Shown piece after piece: positions 7,164 through 15,101 of a stretch of 15,360 nt of DNA. The stretch is from Streptomyces griseus (GTDB lineage Bacteria > Bacteroidota > Bacteroidia > Chitinophagales > Chitinophagaceae). Position numbers and translations under genes: made by a program. The first letter of the stretch is position 1; every line of letters starts with the position of its first letter. Below the pieces are notes generated by a model that had not been told where the DNA came from, made no database searches, and saw nothing but the letters and a program-made list of their open reading frames with translations. The stretch lies in NCBI GenBank assembly GCA_943323705.2, contig CALPIT020000031.1, forward strand, positions 1 through 15,360. Reading direction: 5' to 3'.

Positions 7164-8621
7164 ATGAAGTATCCCCAAGCACAGAATTTCGTTAACGGTA
7201 AGTTTATAGATGCAAATACTCAAAATTATCTTGATGTCATTTCTCCTCTAGATGGAAATTTACTCTCTAAAGTTCCTTTATCTTCTTCTTCTGATCTTAA
7301 TCAAGCTGTTGTTGCCGCTAAGGCAGCATTTCCTTCTTGGAGCAGAACGCCCATCAAAGAAAGGGTTCAAGTTTTTTTTAGATATAAAACTTTACTCGAG
7401 AAACATCTCAAAGAACTAGCAGAATTATGCAGCGAAGAAAATGGTAAGACTTATGGCGAATCGGTTGCTGAAATAGAAAAATGTATTGAATTGACTGAGT
7501 TTGCAACCTCTCTTCCTCAGCTTGTTACCGGTGAAATTCTTGAAGTGAGTAAAGGTGTTGAATGCAGAACTGAGCATGTAGCGCTTGGCGTTGTAGCATC
7601 AATTGTTCCATTTAATTTTCCAAGCATGGTGCCTAATTGGACCCTTCCCAATGCCATTGCGTTAGGTAATTGTATGATTTTAAAGCCATCTGAAAAAGTG
7701 CCATTAAGTTGCGCAAAATTGGCAATTTTATTAAAGGAAGCAGGATTGCCCGATGGCGTTTTTAATATCGTAAATGGCGGCACCGAAATTGTAGAAGCTA
7801 TTTGTGACCATCCGGAGATTGAGGCTGTTTCATTTGTTGGCTCTACAAAAGTGGCGAAGATTGTTTACCAAAGAGCAACCTCAAATTTCAAAAGATGTTT
7901 GGCATTAGGCGGCGCTAAAAATCACTTGATGGTATTGCCTGATGCTATACCTGCTATGACTGCACAAAATGTGGCAGCTTCTATGAGTGGCTGTGCAGGC
8001 CAGCGTTGTATGGCAGCTAGTGCCATGATTGGTGTGGGTAATGTGGATCACATCATTGATAAGATTTGCGATGAAGCCAGAAAAATAATTCCAGGAGAAA
8101 ACCTCGGTGCCGTTATCAATAAGGAATCACAATTAAGAATTGAAAAATATATCACAGAAGCAGAGCAACAAGGTGCAAAGATTTTAGTAGATGGTAGAAA
8201 TACAAAAGTGAAAGGTAAAGAAGGTGGAACTTATGTGGGCCCAACAGTGATAGATTATGTAACGCCTGAAATGTCTGTTGCACAAGAAGAAATTTTTGGT
8301 CCGGTAATCAGCATCATGCGCACTAATACTGTTGATGAGGCCTTGGCAATTGAAAATAAAAATCCTTATGGAAATGCGGCGAGCGTGTTTACTCAAAATG
8401 GTGGAATGGCTCGTTACATTATTGATAAAGCCAGTGCAGGTATGATTGGTGTGAATGTGGGAGTTCCTGTTCCCAGAGAGCCATTCTCTTTTGGAGGTTG
8501 GAATGAAAGTAAATTTGGAGTGGGAGATATCACTGGCAAAAGTTCTATAGAATTCTGGACACAATTAAAGAAAAGCACTACCAAATGGAATGCCGAAGCA
8601 GGCGTCAATTGGATGAGTTAA
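7164..8621 (+). CDS. mmsA: CoA-acylating (methyl)malonate-semialdehyde dehydrogenase
   Basis: A 485-residue aldehyde dehydrogenase of the CoA-dependent type that oxidises malonate semialdehyde to acetyl-CoA, or methylmalonate semialdehyde to propionyl-CoA, with NAD+ and CO2 release. FNFP (150-153) holds the conserved Asn, GGAGQRC-like GCAGQRC ends in catalytic Cys282, and EEIFGPV is in the C-terminal half. The general-base Glu found in hydrolytic aldehyde dehydrogenases before LGG is Ala247 here, as expected when CoA rather than water attacks the thioester. The ATG at 7164 is preferred to the TTG at 7128 because the protein then starts at the usual MKYPQAQNFVNGKFI. It is the first gene of the cluster, 10 bases ahead of the aminotransferase. 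Its place among uracil-degradation genes points to malonate semialdehyde from beta-alanine as the main substrate; valine or inositol breakdown is the alternative for the family. Confidence 0.9.
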   Translation: MKYPQAQNFVNGKFIDANTQNYLDVISPLDGNLLSKVPLSSSSDLNQAVVAAKAAFPSWSRTPIKERVQVFFRYKTLLEKHLKELAELCSEENGKTYGESVAEIEKCIELTEFATSLPQLVTGEILEVSKGVECRTEHVALGVVASIVPFNFPSMVPNWTLPNAIALGNCMILKPSEKVPLSCAKLAILLKEAGLPDGVFNIVNGGTEIVEAICDHPEIEAVSFVGSTKVAKIVYQRATSNFKRCLALGGAKNHLMVLPDAIPAMTAQNVAASMSGCAGQRCMAASAMIGVGNVDHIIDKICDEARKIIPGENLGAVINKESQLRIEKYITEAEQQGAKILVDGRNTKVKGKEGGTYVGPTVIDYVTPEMSVAQEEIFGPVISIMRTNTVDEALAIENKNPYGNAASVFTQNGGMARYIIDKASAGMIGVNVGVPVPREPFSFGGWNESKFGVGDITGKSSIEFWTQLKKSTTKWNAEAGVNWMS

Positions 8622-8631
8622 ATTAAATGCT

Positions 8632-9978
8632 ATGTCAAATATAATGTCAATGTCAGAAACAAAAGAAATCGTACAACAAAATCTAGATTATACTTTATTT
8701 TCCTGGAGCAAGCAAAAAGGTCAAAATCCTATTGCTATAAAATCAGGCGAAGGCGTTTATTTATATGATTATGATGGCAACAGAATTATTGATTTTTCAT
8801 CAGGATTGATGAATGTTAATATTGGTCATGGTAATCAGCGTATAACCGAAGCCGTGGTTAAGCAGATGCAAGAGGTAAGTTATGTCACACCAAGCTGTGT
8901 CACAAAAGTGAGAGGAGAATTGGGAAAAAAGCTGGCTGAAATTTGTCCAGGCGATTTGAATAAATCTTTCTTTACTTTATGTGGTGCTACTTCCATTGAA
9001 AATGGCATTAAGCTCGCAAGATTATATACTGGTCGTCATAAAATTTTAAGTAGATATCAGTCGTATCACGGTGCCTCTATTGGGGCAATATCTGCCAGCG
9101 GTGATCCACGTCGTATTCCTGTTGATGCTCAACAGGCGCCCAATTTCGTACATTTCGATTTGCCTTATTTCTATCGGTGGGAATACGGGGAAGAAAATTT
9201 ATTAAAAGAAGCGGTTGCCCAATTGGAACGCATAATCGCTTACGAAGGTCCTGCCACTATCGCCGCTATTTTGCTAGAAGGCGAATCTGGTTCTTCTGGA
9301 TGCTTGCAGTATCCAAAAGGCTATCTCAAAGCAGTAAGAGAAATATGTGATAAGCATGGTGTTTTATTAATCATGGATGAAGTGATGAGTGGATTCGGTA
9401 GAACGGGCAAATGGTTTGGATTTGAAAATCATGGAATCGTTCCGGATATGATTGCCATGGCTAAAGGATTGACTTGCGGGTATCTGCCATTCGGCTGTCT
9501 AATGGTTTCTGATAAAATCGCTGCTAAATATGATGATACAATGCTGGCATTGGGGTTAACTTATTCAGCTCATCCTGTAAGTTGTGCTGCAGCTTTGGAA
9601 ACATTGAAGATTTACGAAGATGAAAAGCTGATTGAAAATGCAGCTGCAATGGGTGAATATGTTACCGAGAGAATGAAAGAACTTTCAGCTATGCATCCTT
9701 CAATTGGTAATTTCAGAACAACCGGATTATTGGGCTGTATAGAACTGGTAAAAAACAGAACCACGAAAGAGCCTATGGCTCCATTCAATGCAAAGCCTGA
9801 TGAAATGGTCATCATGAATAAAGTGGCCGCCAAAATCAGAGAATTAGGAATGTATACTTTTGTGCGTTGGAGTTATGTTTTTGTAGCGCCGCCATTATGT
9901 GTAACCAAAAAACAAATTGATGAAGGGTTGGCAATTATCAGCGAGGCTATCAAAATAGCTGATGAACATGTAAATTAA
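8632..9978 (+). CDS. Class III aminotransferase, probable beta-alanine transaminase
   Basis: A 448-residue PLP enzyme of the class III (omega) aminotransferase family. Visible features are the N-terminal DGNRIIDFSSG (48-58), SYHGAS (144-149), LLIMDEVMSGFGRTG (245-259) with Asp249 holding the PLP pyridine nitrogen, and AMAKGL with Lys278 as the Schiff-base lysine. Family members use beta-alanine, taurine or GABA-like amines with pyruvate or 2-oxoglutarate, which sequence alone does not separate. The neighbours decide: directly downstream of a semialdehyde dehydrogenase and in the same cluster as the beta-alanine-forming enzymes, its likely job is beta-alanine to malonate semialdehyde. In-frame ATGs also occur at 8644 and 8650, so the exact start is uncertain by a few codons. 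Confidence 0.85.
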   Translation: MSNIMSMSETKEIVQQNLDYTLFSWSKQKGQNPIAIKSGEGVYLYDYDGNRIIDFSSGLMNVNIGHGNQRITEAVVKQMQEVSYVTPSCVTKVRGELGKKLAEICPGDLNKSFFTLCGATSIENGIKLARLYTGRHKILSRYQSYHGASIGAISASGDPRRIPVDAQQAPNFVHFDLPYFYRWEYGEENLLKEAVAQLERIIAYEGPATIAAILLEGESGSSGCLQYPKGYLKAVREICDKHGVLLIMDEVMSGFGRTGKWFGFENHGIVPDMIAMAKGLTCGYLPFGCLMVSDKIAAKYDDTMLALGLTYSAHPVSCAAALETLKIYEDEKLIENAAAMGEYVTERMKELSAMHPSIGNFRTTGLLGCIELVKNRTTKEPMAPFNAKPDEMVIMNKVAAKIRELGMYTFVRWSYVFVAPPLCVTKKQIDEGLAIISEAIKIADEHVN

Positions 9979-9994
9979 TCAATCAAAATAAACA

Positions 9995-11437
9995 ATGAAC
10001 TCAACAAAAGATACCAACGCTTCATTGATTAATGAGGATCTGGCACCAATTCCACAAGCTGAGCGCAGATGGGGCACTTGGAATTATGCAGCATTGTGGA
10101 TTAGTATGAGTCTTTGTATTCCTACTTATATGCTTGCTAGTTCTTTGATCGAAGGCGGTATGAACTGGTGGCAATCTATTCTAACTATTTTTATAGGCAA
10201 TTCAATTGTTTTGATTCCAATGATTTTGAATGGACATGCCGGTGCTAAATATGGTATTCCATTTCCTGTTTTTGTAAGAGCTAGCTTTGGTACCAAAGGA
10301 GCTAATATTCCAGCGATGCTACGTGCGATTGTTGCTTGCGGCTGGTTTGGTATTCAAACCTGGATTGGTGGCGCATCTCTTTATAATTTAATCAGAGCAT
10401 GGAATCCTTCCCTTGCAGAAATAGATAACAGTGCCATGTTCCCACAGGCATTGCCTATGATTTGTTTTTTAGTGTTTTGGTTGTTAAACATGTTTATCGT
10501 TCATAAAGGCGTTGAGAGTATAAAAAAATTATTGGTATTCAAAGCTTTTTTTCTACCAGCAGCAGCTTTAGCTTTGTTGATTTGGGCAATATGGGCCGCT
10601 AAAGGATTGGGTCCCATATTAGAACAACCTTCCAAATTTAAAACCAATGCTGATTTCTTTGCCTTCTTTTTTCCGGCACTAACGGGAATGGTTGGGTTCT
10701 GGGCTACCTTGTCTTTAAACATTCCTGACTTTACTAGATATGCTACTTCACAGAAAGCACAGGTGAATGGACAGATTATTGGTTTGCCTCCTGCTATGAC
10801 TTTCTTTGCGTTTGTAGGTGTAATTGTTACTTCTTCGACAGCTATTATTTACGGACATACAGAATGGGATATTGTAAAAATAGCTGGTAAATTCGATAGT
10901 AAAATTATGGTCAGTATAGCGATGATTGGTATTATCATTTCAACACTGGCTACCAACATTGCAGCGAATATTGTTAGTCCAGCCAATGATTTCGCCAATT
11001 TAGCTCCTCAAAAAATAAATTTCAGAATCGGTGGATATATCACCGGTGTTGTTGGAATTTTAATCATGCCTTGGAAATTGATAGCAGACCCTAATGGATA
11101 TATTTTTACCTGGTTGATTGCTTATTCAAGTTTGCTAGGACCAGTTGGCGGCATTATGATTGTTGATTATTTTTTCATTCGCGATAAGAATTTAATTGCC
11201 GAAGATTTGTATAAACATGATGGGGCGTATCGGTACAGTAATGGTTATAATTTCAAAGCAATTGTTGCATTGTTGCTTGGTATTTTTCCTAATGTTCCGG
11301 GTTTTTTATTGCAAATAAAAATGGTTAGTACAGAAGCATTTCCAATCTGGATAAATCATTTATATAATTATGCATGGTTTGTTGGATTTGCAGTGAGTGG
11401 CATTTTGTATTATTTCATGATGAAGAATAAAAAATAA
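9995..11437 (+). CDS. NCS1-family nucleobase transporter
   Basis: A 480-residue membrane protein of the nucleobase:cation symporter-1 family (cytosine, uracil, allantoin, hydantoin transporters), with about 12 hydrophobic segments. Residues that bind substrate in the hydantoin transporter Mhp1 are in place: GWFGIQTWIGG gives Trp117 and Gln121 (the same numbers as in Mhp1), FWATLSLNIPDFTRYA carries Trp236, and TNIAANIVSPAN carries the conserved Asn. The N-terminal ERRWGTWNYAALW is typical of the family. Its place inside the cluster, 16 bases after the aminotransferase and 6 before dihydropyrimidinase, suggests import of uracil, thymine or dihydropyrimidines. Whether it prefers the base or the 5,6-dihydro form cannot be read from the sequence. 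Confidence 0.88.
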   Translation: MNSTKDTNASLINEDLAPIPQAERRWGTWNYAALWISMSLCIPTYMLASSLIEGGMNWWQSILTIFIGNSIVLIPMILNGHAGAKYGIPFPVFVRASFGTKGANIPAMLRAIVACGWFGIQTWIGGASLYNLIRAWNPSLAEIDNSAMFPQALPMICFLVFWLLNMFIVHKGVESIKKLLVFKAFFLPAAALALLIWAIWAAKGLGPILEQPSKFKTNADFFAFFFPALTGMVGFWATLSLNIPDFTRYATSQKAQVNGQIIGLPPAMTFFAFVGVIVTSSTAIIYGHTEWDIVKIAGKFDSKIMVSIAMIGIIISTLATNIAANIVSPANDFANLAPQKINFRIGGYITGVVGILIMPWKLIADPNGYIFTWLIAYSSLLGPVGGIMIVDYFFIRDKNLIAEDLYKHDGAYRYSNGYNFKAIVALLLGIFPNVPGFLLQIKMVSTEAFPIWINHLYNYAWFVGFAVSGILYYFMMKNKK

Positions 11438-11443
11438 AAATTT

Positions 11444-12826
11444 ATGTCTGTCTTAATTAAAAATGGAAGAATCGTAACAGCTACCGATGATTATGTAGCT
11501 GATATTTTTATTGAAGGCGAGGTAGTTGTTGCCATTGGGGAAAACCTCAGTCACGAGGCAGATACAGTAATTGACGCCTCTGGAAAATTAGTAGTGCCTG
11601 GTGGCGTTGATCCGCATGTGCATCTGGAAATGCCTTTCATGGGTACTTTTTCAAGCGATACTTATGAAACAGGTACCAGAGCTGCTTTATACGGTGGCAC
11701 CACAACTGTCATAGATTTTATTTTACAAAAACAAGGAAACAGTTTACAAGCTGCATTTGATGAATGGAGCGGCAGGGCTTCTGGTAACGCAGTGGGTGAT
11801 TATAGTTTTCATATGGCAGTTACTGATTACAATGAAAACACAAAGCAAGAAATTAAGAACATGATTGAAAAAGAAGGTATTACTTCTTTTAAAACTTTTA
11901 TGGCGTATAAAGGTGCGTTGATGATCAACGATACTCAGATGATTGGCTTAATGGAAGAAGTTAAGAAGCATGGCGGTTTAATTAATGTTCACGCAACTAA
12001 TGGAGATATTATTGATTATCTCGTTCTCAAACATAGAAACGAAGGTAAATTATCTCCCTTATATCATTATTTATCTCAACCAGAAGTGACAGAAGCTGAA
12101 GCCAGTGAACGCTTTGTTGAAATGTCTGGTTATACCGGCTGTCCGGGTTATATAGTACATCTTACTTGCGAAGGGGCATTAAATGCAGTTCGGAATGCTT
12201 TGTACAGAAATCAAAAAATATTTGTTGAAACCTGCATTCAGTATTTGTTATTGGATGCTAGTTTGTATGAAAAAAATTTTGAAGGAGCCAAATGGGTGAT
12301 GAGTCCACCATTGCGTGAAAAGAAAGACCAGGCTACATTGTGGGCAGGCATCAATCAGGGAATTGTACAAGTGGTAGCAACGGATCATTGTCCTTTCATG
12401 TGGGAACAGAAATTGATGGGGAAAGATGATTTCTCTAAAATTCCCAATGGGCATCCTGCAATTGAAAACAGAATGGAATTATTGTTCAGTGAAGGTGTCA
12501 TGAAAAATAAAATTACCTTGAATAAATTCGTCGAAGTGTCAAGTACAAATGCGGCAAAAATATTTGGTATGTTTCCTAAGAAAGGAACCATTGCAGTAGG
12601 AAGTGATGCAGATATTGCTATCATAAATGCCAATGAAAAGCATACGATTTCTTCGTCTAGCCATCACATGAATGTTGATTACAGCGCTTATGAAGGATGG
12701 GAATTGACTGGAAAAATAAAGACTGTTTTGCTAAGAGGTAAATTGGCTATCGACAACAATCAATGTCATGTCAATAAAGGCTATGGCCAATTTATTAAGA
12801 GAAAAAAAGTCACACAGTATATTTAA
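11444..12826 (+). CDS. hydA: Dihydropyrimidinase (D-hydantoinase type)
   Basis: A 460-residue metal-dependent amidohydrolase that opens 5,6-dihydrouracil to N-carbamoyl-beta-alanine (and dihydrothymine to N-carbamoyl-beta-aminoisobutyrate). All binuclear zinc ligands expected of D-hydantoinases are visible: His58 and His60 in DPHVHLE, the carbamylated Lys150 in SFKTFMAYKG, His183, His239 in YIVHLTC, and Asp314 in ATDHCPF. Substrate-binding Tyr155 is also present. One oddity is HATNG at 183-187 where most relatives have HAENG; Thr185 is not a metal ligand. The gene follows the transporter by 6 bases and precedes the beta-ureidopropionase by 11, so it sits mid-operon. Hydantoin hydrolysis as a side activity is common in the family. 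Confidence 0.93.
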   Translation: MSVLIKNGRIVTATDDYVADIFIEGEVVVAIGENLSHEADTVIDASGKLVVPGGVDPHVHLEMPFMGTFSSDTYETGTRAALYGGTTTVIDFILQKQGNSLQAAFDEWSGRASGNAVGDYSFHMAVTDYNENTKQEIKNMIEKEGITSFKTFMAYKGALMINDTQMIGLMEEVKKHGGLINVHATNGDIIDYLVLKHRNEGKLSPLYHYLSQPEVTEAEASERFVEMSGYTGCPGYIVHLTCEGALNAVRNALYRNQKIFVETCIQYLLLDASLYEKNFEGAKWVMSPPLREKKDQATLWAGINQGIVQVVATDHCPFMWEQKLMGKDDFSKIPNGHPAIENRMELLFSEGVMKNKITLNKFVEVSSTNAAKIFGMFPKKGTIAVGSDADIAIINANEKHTISSSSHHMNVDYSAYEGWELTGKIKTVLLRGKLAIDNNQCHVNKGYGQFIKRKKVTQYI

Positions 12827-12837
12827 ATAAAACAAGC

Positions 12838-13704
12838 ATGCCAAGAATGATTAAGTCGGGTTTGATTCAAATGAGTTTACCCAAAACAGAAGGAGAAGGT
12901 ACTATTGAAGAAATCAAGGAAGCCATGTTTCAGAAACATGTCCCATTGATTGAAGAAGCAGGAAAGAAAGGTGTTCAGATTCTTTGTTTTCAGGAAATTT
13001 TCAATACGCCATCTTTTTGTCCGGGTCAGGATTCCAAATGGTATGCATCAGCTGAAACTGTTCCTGGGCCTACAACAGACAGGATTGCTGAATATGCTAA
13101 GAAATACAATATGGTTATCATTGTTCCTGTTTATGAAAAAGAACAGGCCGGTATATTATACAATACAGCTGCTGTAATTGATGCAGATGGAACTTATTTA
13201 GGCAAATACAGAAAGAATCATATTCCACATACAGGTGGTTTCTGGGAAAAATATTTCTTCAAACCAGGGAATCTGGGTTATCCTGTTTTTCAAACCAAGT
13301 ACGCTAAAGTGGGAGTTTACATTTGTTATGATCGTCACTTTCCTGATGGCGCCAGATGCTTAGGGTTGAATGGCGCTGAAATAGTTTACAATCCCTCTGC
13401 TACAACGGTTGGTCAGTCGCAAAACTTATGGAAATTAGAACAGCCTGCACATGCAGTAGCAAATGGTTATTTCATGGGATGTATCAATCGTGTAGGCACA
13501 GAAGCCCCGTGGAATCTAGGGAAATTTTATGGTACTTCTTATTTTGTTAATCCTATCGGAGAAATATTTGCAACCGCTTCAGAAGATAACGACGAGTTGC
13601 TCATTGCCGAATTTGATCTGGATATGATTGACACCGTAAGAAGTAAATGGCAGTTTTTCAGAGACAGAAGACCTGAAACTTACGGAGCAATAACAAAACT
13701 CTAA
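12838..13704 (+). CDS. pydC: Beta-ureidopropionase (nitrilase superfamily)
   Basis: A 288-residue carbon-nitrogen hydrolase that splits N-carbamoyl-beta-alanine into beta-alanine, CO2 and ammonia. The nitrilase catalytic triad is visible: Glu53 in CFQEIF, Lys126 in KYRKNHIP and Cys163 in YICYDRHFP; Glu137 in FWEKYFF may be the helper glutamate. It belongs to the nitrilase-type enzymes, like the animal and plant beta-ureidopropionases, rather than the M20 metallopeptidase-like amidohydrolases some bacteria use for the same step. It is shorter than the roughly 380-residue eukaryotic enzyme because it lacks an N-terminal extension. Position between dihydropyrimidinase and PreT supports the role. 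N-carbamoyl-D-amino acid or N-carbamoylputrescine amidase would be the alternatives without this context. The gene symbol follows use in other bacteria. Confidence 0.9.
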   Translation: MPRMIKSGLIQMSLPKTEGEGTIEEIKEAMFQKHVPLIEEAGKKGVQILCFQEIFNTPSFCPGQDSKWYASAETVPGPTTDRIAEYAKKYNMVIIVPVYEKEQAGILYNTAAVIDADGTYLGKYRKNHIPHTGGFWEKYFFKPGNLGYPVFQTKYAKVGVYICYDRHFPDGARCLGLNGAEIVYNPSATTVGQSQNLWKLEQPAHAVANGYFMGCINRVGTEAPWNLGKFYGTSYFVNPIGEIFATASEDNDELLIAEFDLDMIDTVRSKWQFFRDRRPETYGAITKL

Positions 13705-13731
13705 TAAAATTATTAATTTAATATACAGGAC

Positions 13732-15066
13732 ATGTCCATTATAAAAAACAGACTTTCCAAAGAACAATATGAGAAGAATTTCTCCGACATACACCCGGCA
13801 TTTGAAAACAAAGATGCAGCTTTGGTGGAAGCCAACAGATGTTTGTTTTGTTATGATGCGCCTTGTATGAAGAGCTGTCCTACAAGTATTGATGTGCCTA
13901 AGTTTATCAAGCAAATTACTACCGAAAATATCAAAGGTAGCGCGCATACAATTTTTACATCCAACATTTTGGGAGCCGGATGTAGTAAGGTTTGTCCCGT
14001 AGAAAAATTGTGTGAAGGGGCCTGTGTATATAACCTCATGCATGATGAGCCAATTCCTATTGCCAAGTTGCAACGTTATAGCACCGAAATTGCTATGGAA
14101 AAGAAATGGCAATTGTTCAGCAGAAAGCAAAATACTGGTAAGAAAGTTGCTATTATTGGTGCAGGTCCTGCAGGGTTGAGTTGTGCTCATGTGTTATCAC
14201 GTGAAGGCATAGACGTAACGATTTATGAAAAAGAAAAATTAGGCGGTGGTTTAATGACTTATGGCATTGCAGCCTATAAAGTAACTCCTCAGTTTTGCAA
14301 GGATGAGGTGGATTATATTTTATCAATAGGCGGCATAGACATCAAATACGAACAAGAATTAGGCAAGAACATTACACTTGAGCAATTGCAGAAAAATTAT
14401 GATGCGGTCTATCTTGCTATTGGCGTAGGTTTAGCACGTCAATTAGAAATCCCGGGTGAAAATATGGACGGCGTTGTTGATGCAATTAGTTTTATATATG
14501 AAATCAGGAATAATGGTTTCAGCAAAGTGCCCGTGGGAGACAAAGTTGCAGTTATCGGAATGGGTATGACAGCTATTGATGCGGCAACCCAGGCAAAACG
14601 ATTAGGCGCTTCTGAAGTAACTATGTTATACAGACGAACTCAGGAAGAAATGCCTTGCACTCAGGTAGAATTAGATATTGCTTTGCTAGATGAATGTAAA
14701 ATTATCTGGTTGGCTGCACCTAAAGAAGTAATCGGTGAAAATGGAAAGGTTACTCATTTGGTTGCAGAAAAAATGAAATTAGGTGAACCCGATGCTTCTG
14801 GAAGACGGTCCCCGGTTGCAACAGGAGAAACATTTACAATAGAAGTTGACATGGTTATCAAAGCGGCAGGTCAGACTCCTTATCAATCTTTGGTAACAAC
14901 AAATAATTTAGAAAACCAAAACGGCAAACTAAAAGTCAGTCATTCACTTACAAACATCAAAGGCGTTTTTGCCGGCGGCGATTGTGTGAACGGAGGCAGA
15001 GAAGTGGTAGATGCAGTGCAGGCAGGGAAGGTTGGAGCGAAAGCGATAGTTGATTTCCTTTTTTAA
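13732..15066 (+). CDS. preT: NAD(P)H-dependent dihydropyrimidine dehydrogenase subunit PreT
   Basis: A 444-residue flavoprotein that takes electrons from NAD(P)H and passes them through FAD and two [4Fe-4S] clusters to PreA, which reduces uracil or thymine. The N-terminal domain holds Cys37, 40, 45 and 49 (CLFC-YDAPC-MKSCP) and Cys84, 88, 94 and 98 (GCSKVCPV, EKLCEGAC). Gln114 lies 16 residues after Cys98, matching the spacing of the unusual glutamine cluster ligand of mammalian dihydropyrimidine dehydrogenase. An FAD-binding GAGPAG is at 143-148 and a nucleotide-binding GMGMTA at 276-281, followed by LYRR; GGDCVNGGREVVDAV closes the flavin domain. It corresponds to the N-terminal half of the single-chain eukaryotic enzyme. 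PreA follows after 35 bases. The family also includes glutamate synthase small subunit, but the neighbour genes settle the role. Confidence 0.93.
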   Translation: MSIIKNRLSKEQYEKNFSDIHPAFENKDAALVEANRCLFCYDAPCMKSCPTSIDVPKFIKQITTENIKGSAHTIFTSNILGAGCSKVCPVEKLCEGACVYNLMHDEPIPIAKLQRYSTEIAMEKKWQLFSRKQNTGKKVAIIGAGPAGLSCAHVLSREGIDVTIYEKEKLGGGLMTYGIAAYKVTPQFCKDEVDYILSIGGIDIKYEQELGKNITLEQLQKNYDAVYLAIGVGLARQLEIPGENMDGVVDAISFIYEIRNNGFSKVPVGDKVAVIGMGMTAIDAATQAKRLGASEVTMLYRRTQEEMPCTQVELDIALLDECKIIWLAAPKEVIGENGKVTHLVAEKMKLGEPDASGRRSPVATGETFTIEVDMVIKAAGQTPYQSLVTTNNLENQNGKLKVSHSLTNIKGVFAGGDCVNGGREVVDAVQAGKVGAKAIVDFLF

Positions 15067-15086
15067 TTTTTAATTTTTTAATTTTT
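15064..15086 (+). repeat. Three abutting TAATTTTT repeats in the preT-preA gap
   Basis: The preT stop codon TAA begins the first of three TAATTTTT units (15064-15071, 15071-15078, 15079-15086), leaving an unusually T-rich 35-base spacer before preA. No hairpin precedes it, so it is unlikely to be a terminator. It may simply be slippage-prone AT sequence. Confidence 0.5.
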
Positions 15087-15101
15087 CCCAAAATAAAAAC
15101 C

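Noticed and set aside
8184..8608. Minus-strand open frames inside the semialdehyde dehydrogenase gene
   Set aside because: They are antisense shadows of a well-identified gene and have no family features.
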